DNA of 64,000 bases, from the NCBI RefSeq assembly GCF_045310695.1, contig NZ_JBJIAA010000021.1, positions 22,527 to 86,526 of the forward strand. Direction: 5' to 3'. The notes beneath the pieces were generated by a model. That model worked only from the letters and a program-made list of their open reading frames with translations, had not been told where the DNA came from and searched no databases. A program made the translations under genes and the position numbers. This document shows positions 52,111-60,950 of the stretch, piece by piece; positions within the stretch are counted from its first letter, which is position 1, and the number at the start of each line of letters is the position of its first letter. This DNA comes from Clostridium_S neuense. GTDB taxonomy: Bacteria; Bacillota; Clostridia; Clostridiales; Clostridiaceae.

Positions 52111-52217
52111 TTATAATTTTTTTATGATTTTTATTCATTTATATTTTTTATAGTAATTACATATATTCTTTTATTTATACACTTATAATATAGATGCATA
52201 CCTGGAATTTATCTCAG

Positions 52218-52396
52218 TCAGCAATTGACAGTTAAGGATAATTTACCTTTTGCTTTGCTCAGGTAAATCTTAAAACTTAATAGTGCCAGCTGCGCCGAGC
52301 ACTATATTTCAAGCGCTTCGCGCGCATTAAGTTTAAGATTTTTCAAAGCATAACGGAGAAAAATCATCTTTCACTGTCAACTGTCCACTGTTATAG
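52218..52396. repeat. Dispersed palindromic repeat family 1, copy 3
   Basis: Ends GACAGTTAAGGATAATTT and AAATCATCTTTCACTGTC, inner pair TCTTAAAACTTAATAGTG and GCATTAAGTTTAAGATTT, plus GC-rich hairpins (AAGCGCTTCGCGCGC). It shares order and inner sequences with 35670-35885 and 38450-38645. Non-coding. Confidence 0.7.
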
Positions 52397-52594
52397 CTTC
52401 CAGTTTATTAGCATAAATTTAGTATTTTTACTTTTTACACTTACGTAATTTAAATTTATGTATTTATATGCATTTTATATCATTATACTTTTTCAACATA
52501 TAATTTTTAATGCATATTTTTTCATATTATATTTTACGCTTGTATTGTATAAATATACCAATCAAGTAACATAAAGTTATTAACAATTTCATAA

Positions 52595-54019
52595 TCAACT
52601 ATTAATTTGCTTTTTTTTCATTATTCTAAACACTGTAAAAAATATCCCCACACAGCATATAAAAACTAAGACAATATAAACATGCTTCATACCATAAACA
52701 AATACATCGTCTCTTCCAAAAACATAATTTATTACTCTATAACCTATTTTATAACTCATAAAATTATATAAAATAGTTGTAGCTAACGTTATTCCAACCA
52801 TTTGACCCAAATTTCTTACAAGTGAATTAACACTTCCAGCTATACCAAGCTTGTGCTTAGGAACTGTAGACATTATTAATGAATTATTAGCTGGCTGAAA
52901 AATTCCCTGTCCTAAAGCTATAAAAGCTACACATAATACTATATTTATAAAAAAGGAATGCTCATTTAAAGATGCCATAAATAAAAATCCACCTGCCATA
53001 AATATAAGTCCTATTAAAGTTTGAATTTCTGCTCCCATTTTATCTGCTAAATTTCCTGAAGCTGGTGAAATTAAAGCCAAGATTAAAGGCTGTACAATCA
53101 TAAATAGTCCCGCCGCTGAAGAAGACATTTTTAATGTATCCTGCAAATAAAATGGTATTATAATTATTGAAGCAGACAAACATACAAATGATACAAATGC
53201 ACAAAATAAGCTTAATGAAAACAAACCATTTTTAAAAATTTCAAGCTGTAAAAGCGGAATTTTCATGTTTTTTTGTAATACAATAAACACTATCAAACAA
53301 AATATTGATAAAATAAAGCTCATTATAATTACAAGATTTTTATAACCAAATTGCTGCTCACCAATCAATGATCCAAACAAAAGCATAATTGCTATAGAGT
53401 ACAAAATTGCTCCCTTAACATCAAATTCTTCATCATTATTCTTCCCCTTTGGAAGTACCTTCAAACCTGCTGCAAAGGCTATTATCCCTATAGGCACATT
53501 TACAAGAAATATATAATTCCAGCTTAAAGAGCTTATAATAAGCCCACCTACTGGAGCTCCTATCATATTTCCTAATGCAACACCCGACACTAATATTCCC
53601 AAAGCTTTTCCTCTTTCTTCCTTAGAAAAAATTTGAGTTATAATTCCTTGATTATTTGCCATATACGCACCAGCACCAATCCCTTGAATTATTCTAAAAA
53701 TTACAAGCATAGTTAATGAAGTTGAAAGTCCACACATAAGCGATGCAAAAGTAAACAATATAGTACCAATTTTAAATATCCTTGATTTTCCTTTTATATC
53801 TCCTAATCTTCCAAATATCAAAAGGCTAGCACAAATAACCATAACATAACTAGCTACGACCCACTCTATTTCAGCCATGCTTACTGAAAGTTTTCTTGCC
53901 ATTGTAGGTAATGCTACATTTACTATACTGCTATCAACGCAAGCCATGAAAGACATTAATACAACCACGAATAAAACAGTCCACTTGCTATGCTCTTTAT
54001 TTTTTTCTAATAAATTCAT
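52595..54019 (-). CDS. MFS multidrug exporter, DHA2 (14-TM) family
   Basis: 474 residues with about 14 membrane segments. It has motif A (YVMVICASLLIFGRLGDIKGKSRIF), motif D1 (MACVDSSIVNVALPTMAR) and motif C (GVALGNMIGAPVGGLIISSLSWNYIFLVNVPIG) of EmrB/QacA proteins. It exports drugs using the proton gradient. The start is the ATG at 54019 after AAAGGAG. It is divergent from an AraC regulator 145 bp away, which probably controls it. Confidence 0.88.
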   Translation of the reverse strand: MNLLEKNKEHSKWTVLFVVVLMSFMACVDSSIVNVALPTMARKLSVSMAEIEWVVASYVMVICASLLIFGRLGDIKGKSRIFKIGTILFTFASLMCGLSTSLTMLVIFRIIQGIGAGAYMANNQGIITQIFSKEERGKALGILVSGVALGNMIGAPVGGLIISSLSWNYIFLVNVPIGIIAFAAGLKVLPKGKNNDEEFDVKGAILYSIAIMLLFGSLIGEQQFGYKNLVIIMSFILSIFCLIVFIVLQKNMKIPLLQLEIFKNGLFSLSLFCAFVSFVCLSASIIIIPFYLQDTLKMSSSAAGLFMIVQPLILALISPASGNLADKMGAEIQTLIGLIFMAGGFLFMASLNEHSFFINIVLCVAFIALGQGIFQPANNSLIMSTVPKHKLGIAGSVNSLVRNLGQMVGITLATTILYNFMSYKIGYRVINYVFGRDDVFVYGMKHVYIVLVFICCVGIFFTVFRIMKKKQINS

Positions 54020-54163
54020 ATTAAATTCTCCTTTCTTTTAGCATATAATTGATACATAAAGTTATAATTGCTATTATTATAATAACGGTATAAGTATTGT
54101 ATTTCATTAATTATATTGCTTAATATTAGCATTATTTTGCTATATACATGAAAGGACAAATTT

Positions 54164-55033
54164 ATGAAAAAAAGCGCTGAAAATTATTTTAATAAAAAAA
54201 TGCCTGATGAAAATTTTTTTGTAGATATATTTGAAAAAAATCATTATAGTGTAGGAACCGATTTAAAAACGCATTGGCATGAACATCTTCAATTTTTTTA
54301 TTTTACCGAAGGAAATGCAATTATTAGATGTGATTCTAAAAAAATAGAAGCTTTTGCAGACGATATTATTCTCATAAACAGTAATGAGCTTCACTCTATA
54401 GAAAACTCATGTGCTAATTTAAAATACTATGTAATTAGAATTGATTTATCTTTTCTTTTTAGCAATCAAATTGACTCTTGTCAGACAAAATTTATGACTC
54501 CACTCGCAAATAATATGATTTTATTTGAAAATTTAATTAGAAATGACCCTGAATTTTTGAAGTATATTAATGAAATCATAAGAGAATATTTTTCAAAAGA
54601 GATAGGCTTTGAACTTGCCATAAAAGGCTGTATATTTAAATTAATTGTTTTATTATTACGCAATTATATCGCAAAAATTTATACGCAAAAAGAGCTTAAT
54701 TCTAAAATGACTAAATTAAGACAATTTAGTGAAGCCTTAAATTATATAGAAAACAACTATACTAAACAAATAACTTTAAATAAGCTCGCAAATTTATCAC
54801 ATATTAGCACTTATCATTTTTGCAGACTTTTTAAAGAGTCTACTGGAGAAAATGTAACCCAATACATTAATAATCTTAGAATAAAAAAAGCTAAGGTACT
54901 TTTAAAGCAAAGCAATCTTAATATAACAGAAATAGCCTTAGCTTGTGGCTTTAACGATGCAAATTACTTTAGTCGAATCTTTAAAGTGAATACAAATACA
55001 AGCCCATCAGCCTATAAAAAACAGCCTCACTAA
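54164..55033 (+). CDS. AraC-family transcriptional regulator
   Basis: 289 residues: cupin-type sensor (THWHEHLQFFYFTEG, DDIILINSNELHSIEN) and C-terminal double helix-turn-helix (KQITLNKLANLSHISTYHFCRLFKESTGENVTQYI; LNITEIALACGFNDANYFSRIFKVNTNTSPSAYKK). The second HTH matches the family consensus well. Divergent from the MFS exporter, so exporter control is likely; the inducer is unknown. ATG at 54164 follows AAAGGA. Confidence 0.88.
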   Translation: MKKSAENYFNKKMPDENFFVDIFEKNHYSVGTDLKTHWHEHLQFFYFTEGNAIIRCDSKKIEAFADDIILINSNELHSIENSCANLKYYVIRIDLSFLFSNQIDSCQTKFMTPLANNMILFENLIRNDPEFLKYINEIIREYFSKEIGFELAIKGCIFKLIVLLLRNYIAKIYTQKELNSKMTKLRQFSEALNYIENNYTKQITLNKLANLSHISTYHFCRLFKESTGENVTQYINNLRIKKAKVLLKQSNLNITEIALACGFNDANYFSRIFKVNTNTSPSAYKKQPH

Positions 55034-55059
55034 AAGATTATTCCATAACTATCTATAAA

Positions 55060-55260
55060 TAATGCAAAGTAGCATCATCTTGGAATATTAAATAAAATTA
55101 ATAAATCTAAGTGTCAAATTGTTAAGATCTTAAGAGCTTTCAATAACTCGCTGAAAAGATGCTCAAACAAATTGAAATCTCTAAAGCTTTTAACAATTTG
55201 CCACTAAGATTTATAAAATTTTATTTAAACCATTCCTTCAATGATGCTATTTTGCATGGT
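55060..55260. repeat. Dispersed palindromic repeat family 2, copy 2 (inverted)
   Basis: On the minus strand it reads AATCTTAGTGGCAAATTGTTAA...TTTCAATTTGTTTGAGCATCTTTTCAGCGAGT, matching the core of copies 1 and 3. On either side AATAAATCTAAGTG and CACTAAGATTTAT are complementary, and ATCATCTTGGAATATTAAATAAAATT pairs with AATTTTATTTAAACCATTCC. It ends near the AraC gene at 55033. Non-coding. Confidence 0.65.
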
Positions 55261-55399
55261 CCAAAATCAAGGAATATTTTTCTCCGCTTCTCTACGAAAA
55301 ATGCACTGTAAAAATGGTTAATCAATGTAAATTAGTATTAGTAAACATATAGTACAAAAATTTAATTGGTTAACAAATATCCACGACTAAAATTCCGTA

Positions 55400-55640
55400 G
55401 GTACGGAGGAATTTTTTCCTTGCACCACCGTGAGAGCGAAGTAACAATACCGAAGGAGCAGTTTAAAAAAATTCTAATAAATCTTGATAAAAAAATCCTA
55501 AAATTCTTAGATGTTTCAATCTGTCTGAGCGTTTTCTCAGCGAGTTATTGAAACATCTTAGGATTTTAGAATTTTTTTATCTTAGATTTATAGAATTCTT
55601 TTAATGCGACGAAGCATTGTTACTTCGCATTATTTATAAA
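55400..55640. repeat. Dispersed palindromic repeat family 2, copy 3
   Basis: Ends GAGCGAAGTAACAATACC and GCATTGTTACTTCGC are complementary; the core AATAAATCTTGAT...TTTCAATCTGTCTGAGCGTTTTCTCAGCGAGTTATTGAAACATCTTAGG closes as a stem (GATGTTTCAAT / ATTGAAACATC). It matches 41480-41805 in order. Together with copy 2 it fills the 55033-55648 gap; the short 61-codon frame within it is not considered a gene. Confidence 0.7.
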
Positions 55641-55647
55641 TTGCATA

Positions 55648-56403
55648 TTAAAAAGGAGATTTGCTCCCACTATGATCACACTCAATACATTCAGCTGTAA
55701 GCTTGTAAATCATATCTTTTCTCTCAACAACAATTTTCACTTTGTCTTTTATTTTTTCATCCTGCAGTACCTTGTTTACAAGTTCCTTTGTTGGATTCAT
55801 ACATACTGGCTTTCCAACTGCCTTAAGCATAGATAGATCACCAGCAGTATCACCATATGCATAGCATTTATTTAGATCTAAATCATATTTCATTTCCATT
55901 TCTTTTATGGCCTTATCCTTACTTATACTATCCCACATAGGAATAACCTCTCCCGTATATATTCCGCTTACTTCATCAAATACATACTTAGCTCCCCTAT
56001 AATCATCAAATCCATATTTTTCTGCCATTTGCTTAACAAGTTCAATAGGACTACCTGAGATAGTTATTATTTTATGTCCATTAGCTTTATGCCATTTAAT
56101 TCTATCTCTTGTATAAGTATATACTCTATCTCCTTTTTGCCTAACTACTTGTTTTGCAATAAACTCTACCTGCGACTTATGAAGACCTTTAACTGCCTCA
56201 ACATATATTTCCGCCATCTTAAGTAGATAATTATCGTAATCACCTTTCCTCGTATCCCATCTCTTAAATTCTGGCTGTACTTCCTCATACCATTTTTTAG
56301 GATTTACAATCTCATATTTTATAAGTTTTTTAAAAACCTCAGTTATTAGTCCTTCTCTATATAAAGTTCCATCTATATCAAAAAAAGCTGCTGTATTTTT
56401 CAT
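55648..56403 (-). CDS. HAD-superfamily phosphatase (subfamily IB, SerB-like)
   Basis: About 251 residues with the HAD motifs: I AAFFDIDGTLYREG (nucleophile Asp), II TISGSPIEL, III Lys in SISKDKAIKEM and IV CYAYGDTAGDLSMLKAVG. The cap lies between motifs I and II, as in phosphoserine-phosphatase-like IB enzymes. The substrate is not predictable. The ATG at 56403 is taken because GGTGGGG precedes it by five bases; a GTG at 56409 lies next to that site. The C-terminus has a CIECDH motif. Confidence 0.85.
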   Translation of the reverse strand: MKNTAAFFDIDGTLYREGLITEVFKKLIKYEIVNPKKWYEEVQPEFKRWDTRKGDYDNYLLKMAEIYVEAVKGLHKSQVEFIAKQVVRQKGDRVYTYTRDRIKWHKANGHKIITISGSPIELVKQMAEKYGFDDYRGAKYVFDEVSGIYTGEVIPMWDSISKDKAIKEMEMKYDLDLNKCYAYGDTAGDLSMLKAVGKPVCMNPTKELVNKVLQDEKIKDKVKIVVERKDMIYKLTAECIECDHSGSKSPF

Positions 56404-56561
56404 TTGCACCCCACCAATTCAATCAATAAATTATTTTTTACTATATATAATATAACTTATTTAATAAAATTGCCAGTAAAATTCTCAAAATACTTAATCT
56501 TTTTAGTTATTATATACACTTAAAATAAAAAATTTCACACAATATAAATTTGCTCAAAATC

Positions 56562-56942
56562 TTATATTTCACTATCTATATGAAATATTCCTATTTCTTT
56601 ATAATGCTCCAACTTATAATTTATGGTGCACAGACTCTTATTTAACTTTTCCATTTGAGCCAAAATACTTTTCTTATGTTGTTCAAGCATTTCTTTACGC
56701 TCTTCACAACTTTCCTTACCATTTAAACATAAATTCATAAATTCTTTTATTTTAACCAAGGACATACCACTATTTTTTAGACAACATATAAGCTCTATCC
56801 AACAGATATCATTTTCTGAATAAAGACGTATTCCATTCTTGCTGCGTTTTAAAAGCGGCATTAACCCCTCTCTATCATAATAACGTAGAGTGTATTCAGA
56901 TAGTTGAGTACGCTTAGACACTTGCTTTATTGTATATTTCAT
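56562..56942 (-). CDS. MerR-family transcriptional regulator
   Basis: 126 residues. N-terminal MerR domain (MKYTIKQVSKRTQLSEYTLRYYDREGLMPLLKRSKNGIRLYSENDICWIELI) and a coiled-coil dimerisation helix (KEMLEQHKKSILAQMEKLNKSL). The short C-terminus has no large ligand domain. The family often controls redox, aldehyde or metal responses. It is transcribed on its own between the HAD gene and the fructose operon; its target is not evident. Confidence 0.85.
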   Translation of the reverse strand: MKYTIKQVSKRTQLSEYTLRYYDREGLMPLLKRSKNGIRLYSENDICWIELICCLKNSGMSLVKIKEFMNLCLNGKESCEERKEMLEQHKKSILAQMEKLNKSLCTINYKLEHYKEIGIFHIDSEI

Positions 56943-57045
56943 AATAAATCTCCTAATTTGTTATATTTTCTTTCACTTTAAGCTAATTCAAATAATTAAT
57001 ATCATTATAATTAAAAAAACTACAAAGTTAAAGATGATTTTATAA

Positions 57046-57090
57046 AATAAAAATTAAGGGAGATATCATAATTAATGATATCTCCCTTAA
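57046..57090 (-). terminator. Terminator of the fructose operon
   Basis: TTAAGGGAGATATCAT (57054-57069) and its exact complement (57075-57090) form a 16-bp stem with a five-base loop, followed on the minus strand by TTTTTATTTT. It begins two bases after the stop of the IIBC gene. Confidence 0.85.
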
Positions 57091-57092
57091 TT

Positions 57093-58481
57093 TTAATAAA
57101 CTTTTTTCTTTTTAATAGCTGAAAGTACTACTGCAGTTACAATTGTTCCTGCTACTATTGCTATAACATATCCTATTAAATTTGTTACTACATGTGGTAT
57201 AAATAATACCCATATACCTCCATGAGGAACTGCAAGCTTTGAACCAAATATCATTGATAATGCTCCTGTTACAGCTGAGCCTGCCATAACTGATGGTATA
57301 ACTCTAAGTGGGTCTCCTGCTGCAAATGGTATTGCTCCTTCTGATATAAATGATACGCCAAGTGCCCAAGCTGCTTTTCCTGCTTCTCTTTCCTGCTCTG
57401 TAAACTTGTTTTTAGCTATAACTGTTGCAAGTGCTATTCCAAGTGGTGGAACCATACCTGCTGCCATTACTGCTGCCATTATAGCTGTTCCTCCAGATGA
57501 TAAAGCTGAAGTTGTTAAAGTACTTGTTGCAAATACATATGCTGCTTTATTGAAAGGGCCACCCATATCAAAGGCCATCATTGCTCCTAAGACAATTCCA
57601 AGTAATGCTGCATTTGCTCCTTGAAGTCCTTTTAAAAATGCTGCCAAACCATCATTTATTGCTTTTACAGGTCCACCTAAAACAAATATCATTATTAGTG
57701 CTATTATTAAAGTTGAAAGTACAGGTATTACTAAAACTGGCATTAATCCTTCTAGTGATTTAGGAAGTCTAACATATTTTTTAATAAGCACTACTGTGTA
57801 TCCTGCAATAAATCCTGCTAAAAGTGCTCCAATAAATCCTGCTCCTATAGTGCTTGCAAGAGCTCCACCAACAAATCCTGGTACAAGTCCCGGTCTATCA
57901 GCTATAGAATAAGATATATATCCTGCGAGTACTGGAAGCATAAGTGCAAATGCTTGTTTTCCAGTGCTAAATATAGCTTCACCAATAGTACCTGGTGACT
58001 TAAAAACGTAAATTCCGCCTATCGCAAATCCAAGTGCTATAAGTATTCCACCTGCTACAACAAAAGGTATCATGAAGGAAACACCTGTCATTAAATTCTT
58101 GTATATTCCTTTACCAATTGATTTATCTTGATCTTTGGGAGCTTCTTCTACTTTTTTTGCATCTCCCTTAAAAACTTGTTTTGTTGAAAGTGCTCTATTT
58201 ATAAGTGATTTAGAATCTTTAATTGCATCCTTAACTGGCACTTCAATTAATGGCTTTCCTGCAAATCTTGACTTATCCACGTTTGTGTCTGCAGCTATAA
58301 TAACCCCATCAGCTTCTTTTAAATCGTTTTCAGTTATTACATTTTCTGCTCCTACAGAACCTTGGGTCTCAACCTTTATTTCAACACCCATTTCCTGTGC
58401 TGCCATCTGAAGTGCCTCAGCTGCCATATAAGTGTGCGCAATACCAGTAGGACAAGATGTTATAGCTACTAGTTTTTTCAT
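57093..58481 (-). CDS. fruA: PTS fructose-specific enzyme IIBC
   Basis: 462 residues. The IIB domain comes first (KKLVAITSCPTGIAHTYMAAEAL, phospho-Cys about residue 10), then a flexible linker and the IIC membrane domain (residues about 125-462) with GGPFNKAAYVFAT and ISEGAIPFAAGDPLRVIPS substrate-site motifs. It imports fructose and makes fructose 1-phosphate. The IIA domain is a separate gene upstream (46-bp gap). Last gene of the fruR-fruK-IIA-IIBC operon. Confidence 0.92.
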   Translation of the reverse strand: MKKLVAITSCPTGIAHTYMAAEALQMAAQEMGVEIKVETQGSVGAENVITENDLKEADGVIIAADTNVDKSRFAGKPLIEVPVKDAIKDSKSLINRALSTKQVFKGDAKKVEEAPKDQDKSIGKGIYKNLMTGVSFMIPFVVAGGILIALGFAIGGIYVFKSPGTIGEAIFSTGKQAFALMLPVLAGYISYSIADRPGLVPGFVGGALASTIGAGFIGALLAGFIAGYTVVLIKKYVRLPKSLEGLMPVLVIPVLSTLIIALIMIFVLGGPVKAINDGLAAFLKGLQGANAALLGIVLGAMMAFDMGGPFNKAAYVFATSTLTTSALSSGGTAIMAAVMAAGMVPPLGIALATVIAKNKFTEQEREAGKAAWALGVSFISEGAIPFAAGDPLRVIPSVMAGSAVTGALSMIFGSKLAVPHGGIWVLFIPHVVTNLIGYVIAIVAGTIVTAVVLSAIKKKKVY

Positions 58482-58527
58482 AATTACTCCTCCTTAAAAA
58501 TAGTTTAGATTTGGGATTAAGTCACAT

Positions 58528-58971
58528 CTACTCAAATATCTTTATGAAATCTTCAAAGTTGTCTGCATTATATAATTTTTCTCTAACGTCCGCATGCATA
58601 AGCTTTCTCGATATTTCACTAAGCGCCTTTAAATGAATATCACTAGATTCTTCTGGCACAGCTATTAAGAAAAATAAATTTGCTGGTTTATCATCCATTG
58701 ACTTATAATCTATTCCTTCTTTGCTTAGTCCAAAGGTTATTGTTGGTTCTGTTACCGCACTACATTTTCCATGAGGAATAGCTATCCCCATTCCAATTCC
58801 TGTAGAAAACTCTTCTTCTCTTTTTAAAACAGCCTTTTTTAGTTCCTCCTTATTTTTTACCTTTCCATCCTTGTATAATATATCTATTAATTCATCTAAA
58901 ACTTCATCTTTAGTTTTAGCCTTTAAATTAAACTCCGCTCTATTTTTCGAAAACATATCCTTAGTTGCCAT
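58528..58971 (-). CDS. PTS fructose-specific enzyme IIA
   Basis: 147 residues with the IIA-fru/mannitol-type active site GIGMGIAIPHGK (phospho-His about residue 67) and a C-terminal IHLKALSEISRKL motif. It accepts phosphate from HPr and passes it to the IIB domain of the next gene. Start five bases before the fruK stop region, so it is tightly linked to fruK. Confidence 0.9.
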   Translation of the reverse strand: MATKDMFSKNRAEFNLKAKTKDEVLDELIDILYKDGKVKNKEELKKAVLKREEEFSTGIGMGIAIPHGKCSAVTEPTITFGLSKEGIDYKSMDDKPANLFFLIAVPEESSDIHLKALSEISRKLMHADVREKLYNADNFEDFIKIFE

Positions 58972-58976
58972 TTTAA

Positions 58977-59909
58977 CTACCTCCTAACATTTATATTTAC
59001 TTTTTCTATTAAACTTTTTACTTGATTTAAATCACAAGCCTGTGTTCCTTCAAGTGATACTGATGCAGCTCCCGTAGCTACTGCAAATTTTATTGTTTCT
59101 TCATTATCAAAATTATTTATCATAGAATATATTAGTGCTGCAACCATCGAATCGCCTGCTCCGACAGTACTCTTTACAGGCACTTTAAGACCTTCACCAT
59201 ATAATACCATTTCGTTGCTAACTAAAATTGCTCCCTTTTCTCCAAGAGAAATTAAAACCTTTTTTAAACCATTATTTATAAGCTTTTTTGCCTCATATAC
59301 TATATCATCTTCAGAATCTAGCTTCTTATTTAAAAGAAGTTCAAATTCATGTTTATTTGGTTTTATAATATCAGGTTTTTCCTTTATTCCTTCACTTAAG
59401 AGTTCTCCTTCTGCATCCAAGATTACAAAAGCTCCTCTTTCCTTTGCAATTTTAGTTAATGTACCGTATATATTTTTAGGAATATTGGGACAAACCCCTC
59501 CAGAAAGAACAACTACATCATTTTCATTGCAAATATCTTTAAATTTATTTGTAAAATCATTTAATTCTTTTTCTGTAATTCTAGGTCCAGGTTCATTTAT
59601 ATCTGTATAAATTTTATTCTTGTCGTCAACAACCTTTATATTTGTTCTAGTATCTTCTTTTACTTCAACAAAATAATTGTCTATTCCCATATTTCTCAAT
59701 TCTTTTTCAAAAGTATCTTTCCAGCCTCCACCTATAAATCCTGTACACGCTGATGGTATTTCAAATCTCTTTAAAACTTTAGATACATTTATCCCTTTTC
59801 CACCTATATCATATCTAACTTTAGATACTCTATTCACTTTTCCAAGTTCAAAATCCTGTACTGTAATTGTCTTATCCATTGCTGGATTTAATGTAACTGT
59901 AATTACCAT
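58977..59909 (-). CDS. fruK: 1-phosphofructokinase
   Basis: 310 residues, PfkB family: VTLNPAMDKTI at the start, DIGGKGINVSKVLKRF, and the C-terminal catalytic VKSTVGAGDSMVAALIY with the GAGD anion hole and base Asp. It phosphorylates fructose 1-phosphate to fructose 1,6-bisphosphate, the next step after the PTS. It lies 17 bp after fruR. ATG at 59909 preceded by GGAGGTGA. Confidence 0.93.
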   Translation of the reverse strand: MVITVTLNPAMDKTITVQDFELGKVNRVSKVRYDIGGKGINVSKVLKRFEIPSACTGFIGGGWKDTFEKELRNMGIDNYFVEVKEDTRTNIKVVDDKNKIYTDINEPGPRITEKELNDFTNKFKDICNENDVVVLSGGVCPNIPKNIYGTLTKIAKERGAFVILDAEGELLSEGIKEKPDIIKPNKHEFELLLNKKLDSEDDIVYEAKKLINNGLKKVLISLGEKGAILVSNEMVLYGEGLKVPVKSTVGAGDSMVAALIYSMINNFDNEETIKFAVATGAASVSLEGTQACDLNQVKSLIEKVNINVRR

Positions 59910-59926
59910 TAACGTTCACCTCCGTT

Positions 59927-60688
59927 TTAGCCAGCCACTATAATATCAACACCCCTACTTTCAAAATCGCTTATAACTTCATCAGCTACCTCTCCGCTTG
60001 TTATAATAGATGTAATATTTTTGATTTCACAAATTACCGAAAGGCACACATTTTCAAATTTAGAACTATCGGCTACTATAAATATCTTGTTAGCAGAATC
60101 TATCATAGCCTTTTTAGTCTGTGCTTCAATAAAATTTGGAGTTGTAATACCTTCAATAGCAGATATACCATTAGCTCCAATGAAAGCTTTGTCAACTCTA
60201 AAATACTTAAAAATATCTTCACAGGTACGGCCAACCATAGCTCTCGTATTAAATCTTAAACTCCCACCAGTTATGATAAGTTCTAAGTCTCTGTTATTAG
60301 AAAGTTCTTCTGCTATATCTATAGAATTAGTTATCACTGTCAAATTTCTTGCAGATATATTTTTTGCTATTTCTAATGTGGTTGTACCAGAATCGAGGAT
60401 TATTGTATCCCCATCCTTAATAATACTAGCTGCATATTTAGCTATAGATAATTTTTCACCAAGCTTTTCATCTTTTTTATCTGTAAAGGATGGTTCAAAA
60501 TTAGTTATGTCAATTTTAACTGCTCCACCATGTGTCCTTTTAAGTATCTTTCTGTTTTCCATCTCTTGAAGGTCTCTTCTTATTGTAGCCTCAGACACTT
60601 TAAAATATTCAGAAAGCTCATTTACTTTTATGCTCCCATTTTTGTTTAGAATTGAACTTATTTGTTTTTGTCTTTCTTCTGCAAACAT
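59927..60688 (-). CDS. fruR: DeoR-family fructose operon repressor
   Basis: About 253 residues: DeoR helix-turn-helix (ERQKQISSILNKNGSIKVNELSEYFKVSEATIRRDLQEME) and a sugar-phosphate-binding domain with DTIILDSGTTTLEIAKNI and VITGGSLRF. It is first in the operon, consistent with repression relieved by fructose 1-phosphate. The start is the ATG at 60688 with GGTGA just upstream; a longer start at 60703 has a weaker context. The upstream region has repeated GTTTGAT/CAAACA motifs. Confidence 0.9.
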   Translation of the reverse strand: MFAEERQKQISSILNKNGSIKVNELSEYFKVSEATIRRDLQEMENRKILKRTHGGAVKIDITNFEPSFTDKKDEKLGEKLSIAKYAASIIKDGDTIILDSGTTTLEIAKNISARNLTVITNSIDIAEELSNNRDLELIITGGSLRFNTRAMVGRTCEDIFKYFRVDKAFIGANGISAIEGITTPNFIEAQTKKAMIDSANKIFIVADSSKFENVCLSVICEIKNITSIITSGEVADEVISDFESRGVDIIVAG

Positions 60689-60689
60689 A

Positions 60690-60780
60690 TAATCACCTTT
60701 CATGTATTCGTTTACTAATGTTTGTGTTTATATTTGTTTGTTTGATTATATTGTAAACGAAATCAAACACTATGTCAACA
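60690..60780 (-). promoter_or_regulatory. Fructose operon promoter and repressor-binding repeats
   Basis: TTGACA (60773-60778) and TACAAT (60750-60755) are 17 bp apart on the minus strand. Between and downstream are the repeats GTGTTTGATTTCGTTTAC, CAAACAAACAAAT and CACAAACATTAGTAAACG, with GTTTAC/GTAAAC forming an inverted pair. Repeated A/T-rich CAAAC-type boxes are usual for DeoR-family sugar repressors. Confidence 0.65.
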
Positions 60781-60902
60781 CTTTTTTTAATTTTAAATCA
60801 CAATTAAACATATATACACACAAATGAATAAACTTTTTTTATTAATATACCATTTAACCTATTACTTTCCACTTTCAAACATAGAATCCTTAATAAATTA
60901 TC

Positions 60903-60942
60903 TAAAAATATAACTACAGAAATCTTAATGCTTTCTGTAGTT
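60903..60942 (-). terminator. Terminator after the pmbA homologue
   Basis: AACTACAGAAA (60912-60922) and its exact complement (60932-60942) form an 11-bp stem with a nine-base loop; the minus strand continues TATATTTTTAG. It lies nine bases after the stop codon at 60951. Confidence 0.65.
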
Positions 60943-60950
60943 TATACAAT

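Noticed and set aside
55366..55551. 61-codon plus-strand frame MVNKYPRLKFRRYGG...
   Set aside because: It lies inside the family-2 palindromic repeat, has no ribosome binding site and its sequence is explained by the repeat.
60021..60569. 182-codon plus-strand frame opposite fruR
   Set aside because: Antisense frame of a well-supported DeoR-family gene.
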